A stretch of 54,318 nucleotides of DNA, from NCBI GenBank assembly GCA_009926065.1, contig RFPP01000012.1, forward strand, positions 1 through 54,318, given 5' to 3'. This DNA comes from Flavobacteriaceae bacterium (GTDB lineage: Bacteria > Bacteroidota > Bacteroidia > Flavobacteriales > Flavobacteriaceae). Positions 9,339 through 18,382 of this stretch are shown here, in pieces. A program made the position numbers and the translations under genes. Position 1 is the first letter of the stretch. Every line of letters starts with the position of its first letter. Under the pieces are notes generated by a model, which was given only the letters and a program-made list of their open reading frames with translations, did not search any database and was not told where the DNA came from.

Positions 9339-10694
9339 ATGAACTTAAACCAAATACATAACGTCTATTTTATTGGAATCGGAGGAATCGGTATGAGTGC
9401 CTTAGCTCGCTATTTCAAGTCCATTGGAAAAAATGTATCTGGATATGATAAAACTGAAACTGAACTTACAAATGAATTAATAGAAAGCGGAATCGACATA
9501 CATTATAAAGATGATATTGGCCTTATTCCAATAGAATATTATGTTGAAAACACATTAGTAGTAATTACTCCAGCGGTTCCAACTACTCATTCTCAATGGA
9601 ATTATTTTCTGGAAAGAGAATATGTTGTTAAAAAAAGAGCAGAAATTTTAGGATTAATTACTAAAGATACTTTTTGTTTTGCAGTAGCAGGAACTCATGG
9701 AAAAACCACTACATCAAGTATTTTAGGTCATATATTATATGAAAGTGGAGCTGATGTTACTTCGTTTTTAGGTGGAATTGTAGAAAATTACAACTCGAAT
9801 TTAATCGGAAACGGAAAAACGGTAACGGTAGTTGAAGCCGACGAATTTGATCGTTCATTTTTGCATTTGTACCCAAATATTGCTTGTGTAACTTCTATGG
9901 ATGCAGATCATTTAGATATTTATGGTGACAGTCAAGCAATTGAAGCTTCGTTTTTAGAATTTGCGAATAAAATTTCAGATAAAAGGCAACTTTTCATTGC
10001 AAAAAATGTGAATCTTGAAGGTGTAACGGTAGCTGTAAACGAAAATGCCGATTACAAAGCATACAATGTTCGAATTGAAAATGGAAATTATGTATTTGAC
10101 GTGCAAACCTCAAGTGAAATAATTTCTGACTTACAATTTGGATTGCCCGGTAAACACAATTTAACCAATGCTTTAATGGCTTTGGCAATGGCTAAAACTT
10201 TTGGAACTTCTAATGAGGATATTGCTTCAGCTTTAAAATCATTTAAAGGTATAAAAAGAAGGTTCTCTTATCAAATAAAAGAGAAAAATTTAGTTTACAT
10301 CGATGATTATGCTCACCATCCAACAGAAATTGATGCAATTTTTCAAGCCATTACAGAATTGTATCCTAGTCAAAAAGTGCTGGCAATTTTCCAGCCACAT
10401 CTTTTTAGTAGAACAAGAGATTTTGGAGAGGGATTTGCAAAGAGTTTATCAAAATTTGACGAAGTATTATTACTAGATATTTATCCAGCCAGAGAAATAC
10501 CAATTAAGGGTATTACATCAAATTGGATTTTAGATAAAATGAAAAATGAGGCTAAAAAAGTAGTTTCAAAACAAGATTTGATTGAAGAAATTTTGAAAAG
10601 TGAAGCCAAAATTATTGTTACAATTGGAGCCGGAGATATTGGAGAATTAGTTCCTAAAATTAAAAAGGAATTATTAAATTTTTATAAAAAATAA
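9339..10694 (+). CDS. murC: UDP-MurNAc:L-alanine ligase
   Basis: First Mur ligase of the pathway (451 residues), adding L-alanine to UDP-MurNAc. The N-terminal nucleotide fold has GIGGIGMS at 13-20 and the ATP loop is GTHGKTTT at 118-125. VVEADEFDRSF and ASMDAD-like TSMDADHLDIYG follow in the central domain, and YIDDYAHHPTEI begins the C-terminal domain. It starts 81 bases after murG, the first sizeable gap since ftsW, but no terminator is visible, so it probably stays on the same transcript and leads into ftsQ. Confidence 0.96.
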   Translation: MNLNQIHNVYFIGIGGIGMSALARYFKSIGKNVSGYDKTETELTNELIESGIDIHYKDDIGLIPIEYYVENTLVVITPAVPTTHSQWNYFLEREYVVKKRAEILGLITKDTFCFAVAGTHGKTTTSSILGHILYESGADVTSFLGGIVENYNSNLIGNGKTVTVVEADEFDRSFLHLYPNIACVTSMDADHLDIYGDSQAIEASFLEFANKISDKRQLFIAKNVNLEGVTVAVNENADYKAYNVRIENGNYVFDVQTSSEIISDLQFGLPGKHNLTNALMALAMAKTFGTSNEDIASALKSFKGIKRRFSYQIKEKNLVYIDDYAHHPTEIDAIFQAITELYPSQKVLAIFQPHLFSRTRDFGEGFAKSLSKFDEVLLLDIYPAREIPIKGITSNWILDKMKNEAKKVVSKQDLIEEILKSEAKIIVTIGAGDIGELVPKIKKELLNFYKK

Positions 10695-10729
10695 TTTACA
10701 AGGTTAACACATTACATTTTTATTTATAA

Positions 10730-11467
10730 ATGGAAAACGAAAAAAGAAATAATATTTGGATAAACACAAGATTGATTTTGATAATTGTCACTGTTATTTT
10801 TTTATTTTCTTTCTCAGCAAAACGAAACTTAGATAGAAAAATCAAAAAAACAGAGGTAATTTTTGTAGGGAATGACCAACTTTTTATTACTCATGAAACG
10901 GTTAATAAATTGTTAATAGAAAAAAATCAGAGTGTGCAAAAACCTCAAAAAGTTAAGGTAGATTTGAATAAATTGGAAAATTCCCTAGATGATTATAACA
11001 TGATTGAAAAATCGGAAGTGTTTATAACTATCGATGGAGTGCTAAAAGCAATTGTAAAACAGAAGTCGCCAATAGCAAGGGTTTTTGACAAAAATGGATC
11101 CTTTTATTTTGATTATCAAGGAAATAAAATGCCGTTATCTGATAATTTTACGGCAAGAGTTCCCTTAATTTTAGGAGAAATAAATGATGAAAATAGGAAG
11201 GATTTATTTAAATTATTTAAATTCATTTTTGACGATGATTTTTTGCAAAAAAACATAATTGGAATTGAAATTTTGCCAACGGGAGCGATAATTATGTCAA
11301 ACAGAAATTATAATTATAAAATTGATTTTGGCAGAACTATAAATGTAGAGTCAAAATTTCAAAATTATAAAGCTTTTTTTCAAAAAGCAGAAGCAGATAG
11401 TTCATTAGTAAAATATAAAACTATAAATCTTAGGTTTACTCAGCAAGTCGTTTGTACAAAAAAATAG
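10730..11467 (+). CDS. ftsQ: Cell division protein FtsQ
   Basis: Bitopic membrane protein of 245 residues with a short basic cytoplasmic end, one helix at about 11-27 and a periplasmic part. The part after the helix (about 34-110) reads like a POTRA domain followed by a beta domain, with motifs such as VIFVGNDQLFITHETVNKLL. FtsQ bridges FtsL/FtsB to the early divisome. Primary sequence similarity in this family is low; the call rests on topology, length and the murC-ftsQ-ftsA-ftsZ order. It ends three bases before ftsA. Confidence 0.88.
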   Translation: MENEKRNNIWINTRLILIIVTVIFLFSFSAKRNLDRKIKKTEVIFVGNDQLFITHETVNKLLIEKNQSVQKPQKVKVDLNKLENSLDDYNMIEKSEVFITIDGVLKAIVKQKSPIARVFDKNGSFYFDYQGNKMPLSDNFTARVPLILGEINDENRKDLFKLFKFIFDDDFLQKNIIGIEILPTGAIIMSNRNYNYKIDFGRTINVESKFQNYKAFFQKAEADSSLVKYKTINLRFTQQVVCTKK

Positions 11468-11470
11468 GTT

Positions 11471-12853
11471 ATGGAAAAAGAGAACATCGCAGTTGGATTA
11501 GACATTGGGACAACCAAAATTGTTGCAATGATTGGTAAAAAAAATGAATATGGGAAATTGGAAATTCTTGGAGTTGGAAAATCCAAAAGCCTAGGAGTTA
11601 AGAGAGGTGTTGTTGATAATATTACACAAACTATACAATCCATACAACTTGCAGTTAAAGATGCAGAAGCAAATTCGGGATACAAAATTAATGACGTAGT
11701 AGTAGGTATTGCTGGACAACACATTCGTAGTATTCAACATAGTGATTATATCAGCCGAAGTAATGCTGAAGAGGTAATAGGTGATAAGGATATTGATATT
11801 TTAATCAATCAAGTTCATAAATTAGCAATGTTACCTGGAGAAGAAATTATTCATGTTTTACCACAAGAATTTAAAATTGATGGTCAATCAGAAATAAAAG
11901 AACCTATAGGAATGTGCGGAGGCCGACTAGAATCTAGTTTTCATGTGGTGGTAGGACAAGCCTCATCAATTAGAAACATTGGAAGATGTATTCAAAGTTC
12001 CGGTATCGAATTATCTGGTTTAACCCTTGAACCATTGGCATCTGCTGATGCAGTATTGAGTCAAGAAGAAAAAGAAGCTGGAGTAGCATTGATTGATATT
12101 GGTGGAGGAACTACTGATTTAGCAATTTTTAAGGATGGAATTATTCGTCACACCGCAGTTATCCCTTTTGGAGGTAATGTAATTACAGACGACATTAAAG
12201 AAGGTTGTTCAATTATTGAAAAACAAGCTGAATTGTTGAAAGTTAAATTTGGTTCTGCATGGCCTGGTGAAAATAAAGACAATGAAATAGTTTCTATTCC
12301 TGGACTTAGAGGTAGAGAACCAAAAGAAATTTCTTTGAAAAACTTGTCTAAAATAATTCATGCACGCGTAGTTGAAATAATAGAACAAGTATTTGTTGAA
12401 ATAAAAGCTTACGGTCATGAAGATCCAAGAAGAAAATTAATTGCTGGAATTGTATTAACCGGTGGAGGTGCTCAACTAAAACATATCAAACAATTAGTTG
12501 AATATATTACCGGAATGGATACAAGAATTGGATATCCAAACGAGCATTTAGCTGGAGATTCTGATGAAGAAATTTCAAGTCCATTATATGCAACAGCAGT
12601 TGGATTAGTAATGAATTCAATAGATAATAATTCCCAAAGTGCCATTAAAGTTACTTTTTCAGCACCAGAAAAAGTTAACGTTTATAGAGCACCTGTAGAA
12701 CCAATAAAAGAAGTTGAAGAAGTTACTGAAACTGAAATGGAACATGAAATTGATTTGCCAAAGCAACAAGAATCAACCGAGACAAAAATTAGAAAATCAT
12801 TTTTTGATAAATATGTCGATAAAATTAAAGAGTTTTTAGACAACGCAGAATAA
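11471..12853 (+). CDS. ftsA: Cell division protein FtsA
   Basis: Actin-fold ATPase (460 residues) that tethers FtsZ filaments to the membrane. Phosphate loops are DIGTTKI at 11-17 and DIGGGTTD at 209-216, and the adenosine motif is VLTGGGAQLKHI in the last third. The SHS2/1C subdomain sits at about 85-165. After about residue 390 comes a charged linker, then the C-terminal KIRKSFFDKYVDKIKEFLDN, which can form the amphipathic membrane-binding helix. It lies three bases after ftsQ; a 73-bp spacer with a strong hairpin separates it from ftsZ. Confidence 0.96.
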   Translation: MEKENIAVGLDIGTTKIVAMIGKKNEYGKLEILGVGKSKSLGVKRGVVDNITQTIQSIQLAVKDAEANSGYKINDVVVGIAGQHIRSIQHSDYISRSNAEEVIGDKDIDILINQVHKLAMLPGEEIIHVLPQEFKIDGQSEIKEPIGMCGGRLESSFHVVVGQASSIRNIGRCIQSSGIELSGLTLEPLASADAVLSQEEKEAGVALIDIGGGTTDLAIFKDGIIRHTAVIPFGGNVITDDIKEGCSIIEKQAELLKVKFGSAWPGENKDNEIVSIPGLRGREPKEISLKNLSKIIHARVVEIIEQVFVEIKAYGHEDPRRKLIAGIVLTGGGAQLKHIKQLVEYITGMDTRIGYPNEHLAGDSDEEISSPLYATAVGLVMNSIDNNSQSAIKVTFSAPEKVNVYRAPVEPIKEVEEVTETEMEHEIDLPKQQESTETKIRKSFFDKYVDKIKEFLDNAE

Positions 12854-12861
12854 TAATAGAA

Positions 12862-12891
12862 TTCAATTTTTTTGTTGCAAGAAAAATTGAA
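12862..12891 (+). other. Perfect 10-bp hairpin in the ftsA-ftsZ spacer
   Basis: TTCAATTTTT (12862-12871) pairs with AAAAATTGAA (12882-12891) across a 10-nt loop. No uninterrupted T-tract follows on the plus strand, so it is not a standard terminator. It could be an mRNA processing or stability element that sets ftsZ expression apart from ftsA. Confidence 0.5.
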
Positions 12892-12926
12892 GTTAGAATA
12901 ATTAATAAAGTTAAAAGACCAATATT

Positions 12927-14894
12927 ATGATGAGCAACTCAGATTTTGGAAGTATATCATTTGATTTACCAAAAAACCAATCAAATGTAATTAAGGTAAT
13001 TGGAGTTGGTGGCGGTGGTAGTAACGCTATCAACTATATGTTTAAACAAGGTATCAAAGGCGTTGATTTTATCGTTTGTAATACCGATTCTCAAGCCCTT
13101 GAAAATAGTGCTGTACCAAACAAAATTCAACTTGGGGTTACCCTAACTGAAGGTTTGGGCGCTGGTGCAAATCCTGATGTAGGACAACAATCTGCTATTG
13201 AAAGTATTACCGAAATTGAAAAAATGTTAGATAGCAATACCAAAATGGTTTTCATTACCGCAGGAATGGGTGGAGGAACGGGAACAGGTGCGGCGCCAGT
13301 AATTGCTCAATTGGCGAAAGAAAGAGGTATTTTGACAGTAGGTATTGTTACAAAACCCTTTCAATTTGAAGGCAAAGTTAGATATGAACAAGCTTTATTT
13401 GGGGTTGAAAAATTAAGAAAACACGTTGACTCATTAATAGTTATAAATAATAATAAATTAAGAGAAGTTTATGGAAATTTAGGTTTCAAAGCTGGTTTCT
13501 CTAAAGCCGACGAAGTATTAGCAACTGCTTCAAGAGGAATTGCTGAAGTGATAACTCATCACTATACTCAAAATATCGATTTAAAAGATGCTAAAACTGT
13601 ATTGTCAGAAAGTGGTACCGCAATCATGGGATCAGCAGTCGCTAGTGGTGAAAATAGAGCAAAAGAAGCAATTATTGCAGCTCTTGATTCTCCCCTTTTA
13701 GATGATAATAAAATTACAGGTGCCAAAAATGTATTGTTGCTTATCGTTTCAGGAACCAGCGAAATCACAATTGATGAAATAGGAGAAATTAATGACCACA
13801 TCCAAGCTGAAGCCGGATTTAATGCAAATATCATAATGGGGGTTGGTGATGATGAATCATTAGGAGAAGATATATCTGTAACAATTATTGCAACTGGATT
13901 TAATATAGAACAACAAAATGATATTGTAAATACAGAGCCAAAAAAGATAATCCATACCCTTGGTAATGAGCAAAAATTAGTTCAAGATTTATCAAATAAT
14001 AAAGAAATTCCAAATTACGATTTTTCTACTTTTGAAACTAAAACTACTACAAATGAAGAGAAAATAGTATTTGAATTAATCGAAGATGAAGAAGAATTTG
14101 ACATCGTTGCCGAAAAACAAAAAGAAGAACTAGAAACACCAACTGTTGAAACACCAACTTTTAATATGGATTTAGTTCCAACATCAGAATTCCTAAAAAA
14201 TTTAGAAGTCACTTTTGAAATTGTAGCACCAGACTTTGAAGACTATTACTTTTCAGCTCCTGAAGTAAATGAAATTGAAATTAATTCTTTACAACCAATA
14301 TTCCAACAAGAAGAACAAATTACGTTCTCGTTCGACATACCTGTGGACAAAAAAGAAAATCCTAAAAGTGAAGATATTCTTTTTCAATTAACAGAAGAAA
14401 CTAAGAATATATTTGTAAACGAACCAGTACAATTTGTTCCAATGACAGAATTAAACCAGGATGGAATTGTAAAATATTCTTTAGAAGAATTTATGGATGT
14501 TGATAATAAATTGGAAAATTCAAAACCCAACTTAGCGCAAGTTGAAGAGCCAATTGAAGAGGAATTAAATATAACTGTTAAAGAAGTTGATATGACTTCT
14601 AATCAACATTCAATTGCAGAAGAAATTTCCCCAATGGAAATGACATTGAAAGAATCGGCTAAAATTATTGTTGAAGAAAGAAGAAGAAAGTTAAAAGAAT
14701 TTAATTATAAATTCCATAATAACCCTTCTAAAGTGGACGAGTATGAAAAAGAGCCTGCTTATAAAAGATCAGGAATAGAACTTTCAACACCACAACCTAA
14801 TAGTCCAAATTCAAGAACGTCATTAGGAACCGATAGTAATAATGATAATCAATTAAGAACAAATAATTCATTTTTACACGACAATGTAGACTAA
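12927..14894 (+). CDS. ftsZ: Cell division GTPase FtsZ with long C-terminal linker
   Basis: Tubulin-like GTPase that forms the Z ring. The nucleotide-binding domain has [10 protein letters not shown] (26-35) and the tubulin signature GGGTGTG (115-121); the conserved core ends near residue 330 ([12 protein letters not shown]). The other 325 residues or so are an acidic, low-complexity linker, so at 655 residues it is nearly twice the E. coli protein. The last residues ([12 protein letters not shown]) are probably the conserved tail that binds FtsA. Two consecutive ATG codons open the gene; the first is used here. A terminator lies 28 bases downstream, ending the dcw transcript. Confidence 0.97.
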   Translation: MMSNSDFGSISFDLPKNQSNVIKVIGVGGGGSNAINYMFKQGIKGVDFIVCNTDSQALENSAVPNKIQLGVTLTEGLGAGANPDVGQQSAIESITEIEKMLDSNTKMVFITAGMGGGTGTGAAPVIAQLAKERGILTVGIVTKPFQFEGKVRYEQALFGVEKLRKHVDSLIVINNNKLREVYGNLGFKAGFSKADEVLATASRGIAEVITHHYTQNIDLKDAKTVLSESGTAIMGSAVASGENRAKEAIIAALDSPLLDDNKITGAKNVLLLIVSGTSEITIDEIGEINDHIQAEAGFNANIIMGVGDDESLGEDISVTIIATGFNIEQQNDIVNTEPKKIIHTLGNEQKLVQDLSNNKEIPNYDFSTFETKTTTNEEKIVFELIEDEEEFDIVAEKQKEELETPTVETPTFNMDLVPTSEFLKNLEVTFEIVAPDFEDYYFSAPEVNEIEINSLQPIFQQEEQITFSFDIPVDKKENPKSEDILFQLTEETKNIFVNEPVQFVPMTELNQDGIVKYSLEEFMDVDNKLENSKPNLAQVEEPIEEELNITVKEVDMTSNQHSIAEEISPMEMTLKESAKIIVEERRRKLKEFNYKFHNNPSKVDEYEKEPAYKRSGIELSTPQPNSPNSRTSLGTDSNNDNQLRTNNSFLHDNVD

Positions 14895-14922
14895 TTATTT
14901 ATTCTAATATACAATTATAATT

Positions 14923-14959
14923 AACCCGAAAATCAAAATGATATTCGGGTTATTTTTTT
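14923..14959 (+). terminator. Rho-independent terminator after ftsZ
   Basis: AACCCGAA (14923-14930) pairs with TTCGGGTT (14944-14951), loop 13 nt, followed by an AT-rich tract with seven consecutive T. It closes the dcw cluster. Confidence 0.85.
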
Positions 14960-15003
14960 AATTTTTATAATATTTTGTCAATAATACACTGCTCTCCAAT
15001 TTG

Positions 15004-15034
15004 TTGTGAATTCAATTTATATTCTATAAATTTG
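15004..15034 (+). promoter_or_regulatory. Promoter upstream of the repeat element and yqeY
   Basis: TTG (15004-15006), 20-nt gap, TAAATTTG (15027-15034): a full match to the Bacteroidota form TTG-N(17-23)-TAnnTTTG. Initiation near 15040 would place the whole repeated element at 15043-15183 in a leader of about 185 nt before yqeY, or make it a separate small RNA. Confidence 0.6.
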
Positions 15035-15042
15035 TAGCGCCT

Positions 15043-15183
15043 TAATCCAGCTGTCCGGTACAAGTTTTATATCTAAAATGTTTATTTATAAGGTCTTAAA
15101 AGAGCTTCAAAAGTCGCTTTTTAAACCCAATAAAAAATACAATTTGTCCATAAAAGCTTTTCACTACCATCTGGGGCAATACG
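15043..15183. repeat. Repeated intergenic element, copy 1
   Basis: This fills most of the 332-bp gap between ftsZ and yqeY. It shares ordered blocks with the segment at 35370-35513: an AGCT-starting 5' block ending in CAAG, a core GAGCTTC-N3/4-AGnCGCT (15102-15118 here) followed by TAAACC-like sequence, and a 3' block GCTTTtC...ATCnGGGGC (15156-15178). Ends CCAG and CTGG can pair. No open reading frame is present. I recall similar strings between genes of other flavobacteria but cannot check copy number here. Confidence 0.55.
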
Positions 15184-15226
15184 ATTCAATTATCAAACTA
15201 ATAATACAATTTAACTACAAGAAAAT

Positions 15227-15676
15227 ATGAGTTTATCAGTAAAATTAATGGACGAAATAAAAACTGCCATGAGAGCAAAAGATACTATTGCTTTGGAAGC
15301 TCTACGTGCCATTAAATCGGAAATTTTGTTAGCACAAACAGCCTCTGGTAACAAAGAAGAAATTTCTGAGGCCGATGAAATTAAATTGTTGCAAAAATTG
15401 GTTAAAACCAGAAAAGACAGTGCAAAAATCTATACAGAACAAAACCGTATGGATCTAGCTGAACCAGAGTTAGCTCAAATTGCAGTAATAGAAAAATTCT
15501 TACCAGCACAATTAAGCGAAGAAGAAGTAGAGGCGGTAATTTCAAAAATTATAGCAGAAACGGGTGCTTCAGGAATTGCATCAATGGGAAAAGTAATGGG
15601 AATTGCATCAGCACAATTGGGCGGTACCGCTGAAGGAAAAACCATTTCTACAATCGTTAAGAAATTATTGGTTTAA
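15227..15676 (+). CDS. GatB/YqeY domain protein
   Basis: Small cytoplasmic protein of 149 residues, the full length of the stand-alone YqeY family. It has the N-terminal helical part (DEIKTAMRAKDTIALEALRA), the middle EISEADEIKLLQKLVKTRKDS block, and the C-terminal domain like the GatB tail (MGKVMGIASAQLGGTAEGK...). That domain binds tRNA in the amidotransferase GatCAB; the role of the free protein is not established. It is followed after 23 bases by a tRNA-Arg gene, which may be on the same transcript. Confidence 0.93.
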   Translation: MSLSVKLMDEIKTAMRAKDTIALEALRAIKSEILLAQTASGNKEEISEADEIKLLQKLVKTRKDSAKIYTEQNRMDLAEPELAQIAVIEKFLPAQLSEEEVEAVISKIIAETGASGIASMGKVMGIASAQLGGTAEGKTISTIVKKLLV

Positions 15677-15699
15677 ATCTATTATTTTAAATAAAAAAT

Positions 15700-15773
15700 G
15701 GCTGCGTAGTTCAACTGGATAGAATATCAGATTTCGGCTCTGAGGGTTGGGGGTTCGAATCCCTTCGCGGTCA
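15700..15773 (+). tRNA. tRNA-Arg, anticodon TCG
   Basis: A complete cloverleaf of 74 nt folds by hand. The acceptor stem GGCTGCG/CGCGGTC has two G-U pairs and discriminator A. The D arm is GTTC/GAAT with a GG-containing loop. The anticodon stem TCAGA/TCTGA encloses loop TTTCGGC, giving anticodon TCG at 15734-15736. A 5-nt variable region follows, then a T arm of GGGGG/CCCTT with loop TTCGAAT. CCA is not encoded. It would read CGN arginine codons, chiefly CGA/CGG. A terminator starts 14 bases downstream. Confidence 0.93.
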
Positions 15774-15786
15774 CTTAAACCAAAAG

Positions 15787-15813
15787 CCTCTAGAGAAATC
15801 TAGAGGTTTTTTT
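15787..15813 (+). terminator. Terminator after tRNA-Arg
   Basis: CCTCTAGA (15787-15794), GAAA tetraloop, TCTAGAGG (15799-15806), then seven T. Perfect 8-bp stem, preceded by an A-tract. Confidence 0.88.
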
Positions 15814-15911
15814 ATGACAATTCTAGAATTATTTATAAATTATACTCAATGTCGTTTTTTAGACCTAACTTTTCTGGAGGGACTTTTTTTCACAAAATCC
15901 ATATAATAACT

Positions 15912-15919
15912 TACCTTTG
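15912..15919 (+). promoter_or_regulatory. Promoter -7 element for the TPR protein gene
   Basis: TACCTTTG matches TAnnTTTG 26 bases before the ATG. No TTG is found at the expected -33 distance. Confidence 0.5.
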
Positions 15920-15945
15920 TTTTTTTTAGTAATAGTTATATTATA

Positions 15946-16644
15946 ATGAAAAATACCTACTTATTTTTGTTTTTAATTCCTTTATTTTCTTTCTCTCAAA
16001 TCAATTTTGAGAAAGCAGAGAAGCTATTTATTCAAGAAAAATATGCCTTGGCAAAGCCACTTTTTGAAAACTATCTTACAGATTCTCCTAATCATGTAAA
16101 AACTATTGAATACCTTGGTGACATTTCAGTTCATTTAAACATTATAGACAAAGCTATTTCCTATTATAAGTTGCTAATTAAATTAAAACCTAATGAAGCC
16201 AATTTTTATTATAAATATGGAGGTGCATTAGGTTTAAAATCGAAAGCTGGAGGAAAATGGGTTGCCATTCGATTAATTGGTGATATGAAGGACTCATTTG
16301 AAAAAGCGATAAGCTTGAAAACAAATCATCTAGAGGCACGTTGGGCATTGATTGAGTATTATCTGCAAGTTCCTGGGCTTTTTGGCGGTAGTGAAAAAAA
16401 AGCACAAAACTATGCCAACCAATTAATGATACTTTCACCAATTGATGGGTATTTGGCACGAGGAAAAATAGATGAATATTTTGAACGTTTTAAAAGTGCA
16501 GAAAATAATTATCTTAAAGCCATCCAAATAGGCGGAACAAAAAACACTTATGATCGGCTTACAACACTTTATAAAGTTAAACTTTTACAGTCAGAAAAAG
16601 CCATCAAACTAATAGAAGAATACCAAGATAAAATAAAATCATAA
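15946..16644 (+). CDS. Exported tetratricopeptide-repeat protein
   Basis: A 232-residue protein with an N-terminal signal peptide (MKNTYLFLFLIPLFSFSQ, probable cut after FSFSQ), so exported to the periplasm or outer membrane. The rest is helical with TPR-like repeats: about 20-53 (EKAEKLFIQEKYALAKPLFE), 54-87 (YLGDISVHLNIIDKAISYYK), 88-122 and 160-193 (AENNYLKAIQIGGT). TPR domains mediate protein contacts; the partner is unknown. The middle segment (LEARWALIEYYLQVPGLFGG) resembles conserved hypothetical TPR proteins I cannot name. It has its own promoter and stands alone. Confidence 0.8.
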   Translation: MKNTYLFLFLIPLFSFSQINFEKAEKLFIQEKYALAKPLFENYLTDSPNHVKTIEYLGDISVHLNIIDKAISYYKLLIKLKPNEANFYYKYGGALGLKSKAGGKWVAIRLIGDMKDSFEKAISLKTNHLEARWALIEYYLQVPGLFGGSEKKAQNYANQLMILSPIDGYLARGKIDEYFERFKSAENNYLKAIQIGGTKNTYDRLTTLYKVKLLQSEKAIKLIEEYQDKIKS

Positions 16645-16681
16645 ATAAGTTATTGGACTTTTTATTAATTGTATTTTAAAA

Positions 16682-17344
16682 TTAAATTGTAGTCATTTTT
16701 TTTAAGTCTGCTATAGTTTGTGTTGGGTTTTCTGCTTTGAAAACATAATTTCCAGCCACCAAAACATCAGCTCCCGATTGAACTAATTGAACGGCATTTT
16801 TATTGGTTACTCCTCCGTCAATTTCGATAATTGTTGAAGCGCCTTTTTTATTTATAAGTGCCTTTAATTTCTCAATTTTTGAATAGGTGTTTTCTATAAA
16901 TGATTGTCCACCAAAACCAGGATTAACACTCATTAAGCAAACCAATTCAACATCGTTAATTACATCTTCAAGTAAATCAATGTTGGTGTGAGGATTTAGT
17001 GCAACCCCAGCTTTCATTCCTTCGGCTTTTATTGCTTGCAAAGTTCTGTGCAAATGAGTACAAGCTTCGTAGTGAACGGTCAAAATATCAGCGCCTAAAT
17101 CTTTGAAAGTTTTGATGTAACGATCAGGTTCTACAATCATTAAATGCACGTCAATTGTCTTTTTTGCATGTTTGGTAATTGCTTCTAAAACGGGCATTCC
17201 AAAAGAAATGTTTGGAACAAATACACCGTCCATAATATCGATATGAAACCAATCGGCTTGACTGTTGTTTATCATTTCGATATCGCGTTGTAGATTAGCG
17301 AAATCGGCAGCAAGAACGGATGGGGCAATAAGTGTATTTTTCAT
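16682..17344 (-). CDS. rpe: Ribulose-phosphate 3-epimerase
   Basis: TIM-barrel enzyme of 220 residues that interconverts ribulose 5-phosphate and xylulose 5-phosphate in the pentose phosphate pathway. It contains the family signatures APSVLAADFANL (7-18), WFHIDIMDGVFVPNISFG (about 32-49), DVHLMIVEP, MSVNPGFGGQSF and IEIDGGVT. The metal-binding histidines and aspartates (HIDIMDG, DVHLM, EIDGG) are intact. Usual length. It is transcribed away from the TPR gene with a TACTTTTG element about 20 bases upstream. Confidence 0.96.
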   Translation of the reverse strand: MKNTLIAPSVLAADFANLQRDIEMINNSQADWFHIDIMDGVFVPNISFGMPVLEAITKHAKKTIDVHLMIVEPDRYIKTFKDLGADILTVHYEACTHLHRTLQAIKAEGMKAGVALNPHTNIDLLEDVINDVELVCLMSVNPGFGGQSFIENTYSKIEKLKALINKKGASTIIEIDGGVTNKNAVQLVQSGADVLVAGNYVFKAENPTQTIADLKKMTTI

Positions 17345-17363
17345 TTTAGTAGTGTTGTTTGTG

Positions 17364-17371
17364 CAAAAGTA
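17364..17371 (-). promoter_or_regulatory. Promoter -7 element for rpe
   Basis: Reading the minus strand, TACTTTTG lies 20 bases before the rpe start. There is no clear -33 TTG, because the upstream region is the rpoD terminator. Confidence 0.5.
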
Positions 17372-17378
17372 GTTAATT

Positions 17379-17410
17379 TAAAAAAACTCCGAAAGTGATT
17401 CCGGAGTTTT
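17379..17410 (-). terminator. Terminator after rpoD
   Basis: On the minus strand AAAACTCCG (from 17410) pairs with CGGAGTTTT (to 17383) over a short loop, continuing into a T run. It lies 15 bases after the rpoD stop. Confidence 0.8.
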
Positions 17411-17425
17411 CATTTTAAGATTTAT

Positions 17426-18289
17426 TTATCCTAAATAAGTTTTCAAGATTTTACTTCTTGAAGTATGTTTCAATCTTCGGATTGCTTTTTCCTTAATTTG
17501 ACGAACACGCTCGCGAGTTAAATCGAAAGTTTCTCCAATTTCTTCTAAAGTCATTGGGTGTTGATCGCCTAATCCAAAATACAAACGCACCACATCAGCT
17601 TCTCTTGGAGTTAAGGTTTCTAATGAACGTTCAATTTCTGTACGTAATGATTCTTGAATTAATTCACGATCTGGATTTGGAGATTCTCCTGAGCGCAATA
17701 CGTCATAAAGGTTAGAATCTTCTCCTTCAACTAAAGGTGCGTCCATTGACAAGTGACGACCTGAATTTTTCATCGATTCTTTTACGTCGTTTACCGTCAT
17801 GTCTAATTCCTTAGCAATTTCTTCAGCTGTAGGTGGTCTTTCGTTAGATTGCTCTAACAAAGCGTACATTTTATTGATTTTATTGATGGAACCAATTTTA
17901 TTTAATGGCAAACGAACGATTCGAGATTGTTCTGCCAAGGCTTGCAAAATAGATTGACGAATCCACCAAACGGCATAAGAGATGAATTTGAATCCACGAG
18001 TTTCATCAAAACGCTGTGCTGCTTTAATCAAACCTAAATTTCCTTCATTTATTAAATCGGGAAGGGTTAAACCTTGATTTTGGTATTGTTTTGCCACCGA
18101 AACTACGAAACGTAAATTGGCTTTTGTTAATTTTTCCAGGGCAACTTGATCTCCCGCCTTTATTCGTTGTGCTAGTTCTACCTCTTCATCAGCGGTAATC
18201 AAATCAACTTTTCCAATTTCTTGTAAATATTTGTCTAAGGATGCGGTTTCACGATTGGTAACCTGCTTGGTAATTTTAAGTTGTCTCAT
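17426..18289 (-). CDS. rpoD: Primary sigma factor (Bacteroidota SigA/RpoD)
   Basis: Housekeeping sigma factor of 287 residues. Region 1.2 begins within 20 residues of the start ([20 protein letters not shown]). Region 2 has [18 protein letters not shown] and [10 protein letters not shown]; region 3 follows. Region 4 ends with [20 protein letters not shown] and LKTYLG. It lacks the acidic region 1.1 and the large non-conserved insert of E. coli sigma-70 (613 residues), as expected for the primary sigma of Bacteroidota. This factor is expected to read the TTG/TAnnTTTG promoters found in this window. A monocistronic unit with its own terminator is likely; I could not find a canonical promoter for it. 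Confidence 0.96.
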   Translation of the reverse strand: MRQLKITKQVTNRETASLDKYLQEIGKVDLITADEEVELAQRIKAGDQVALEKLTKANLRFVVSVAKQYQNQGLTLPDLINEGNLGLIKAAQRFDETRGFKFISYAVWWIRQSILQALAEQSRIVRLPLNKIGSINKINKMYALLEQSNERPPTAEEIAKELDMTVNDVKESMKNSGRHLSMDAPLVEGEDSNLYDVLRSGESPNPDRELIQESLRTEIERSLETLTPREADVVRLYFGLGDQHPMTLEEIGETFDLTRERVRQIKEKAIRRLKHTSRSKILKTYLG

Positions 18290-18382
18290 AATTTCTAGCC
18301 CTCATTTTAGGTGTTGAGTTAGTTATACGTAATAACTTCTCAAAAAGTTACAATAAATCCATTTTATTTTTGACATTAATTA

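Noticed and set aside
18333..18350. Inverted repeat TAACTT/AAGTTA upstream of rpoD as an operator
   Set aside because: Only six base pairs in very AT-rich DNA; expected by chance and no binding protein can be suggested.
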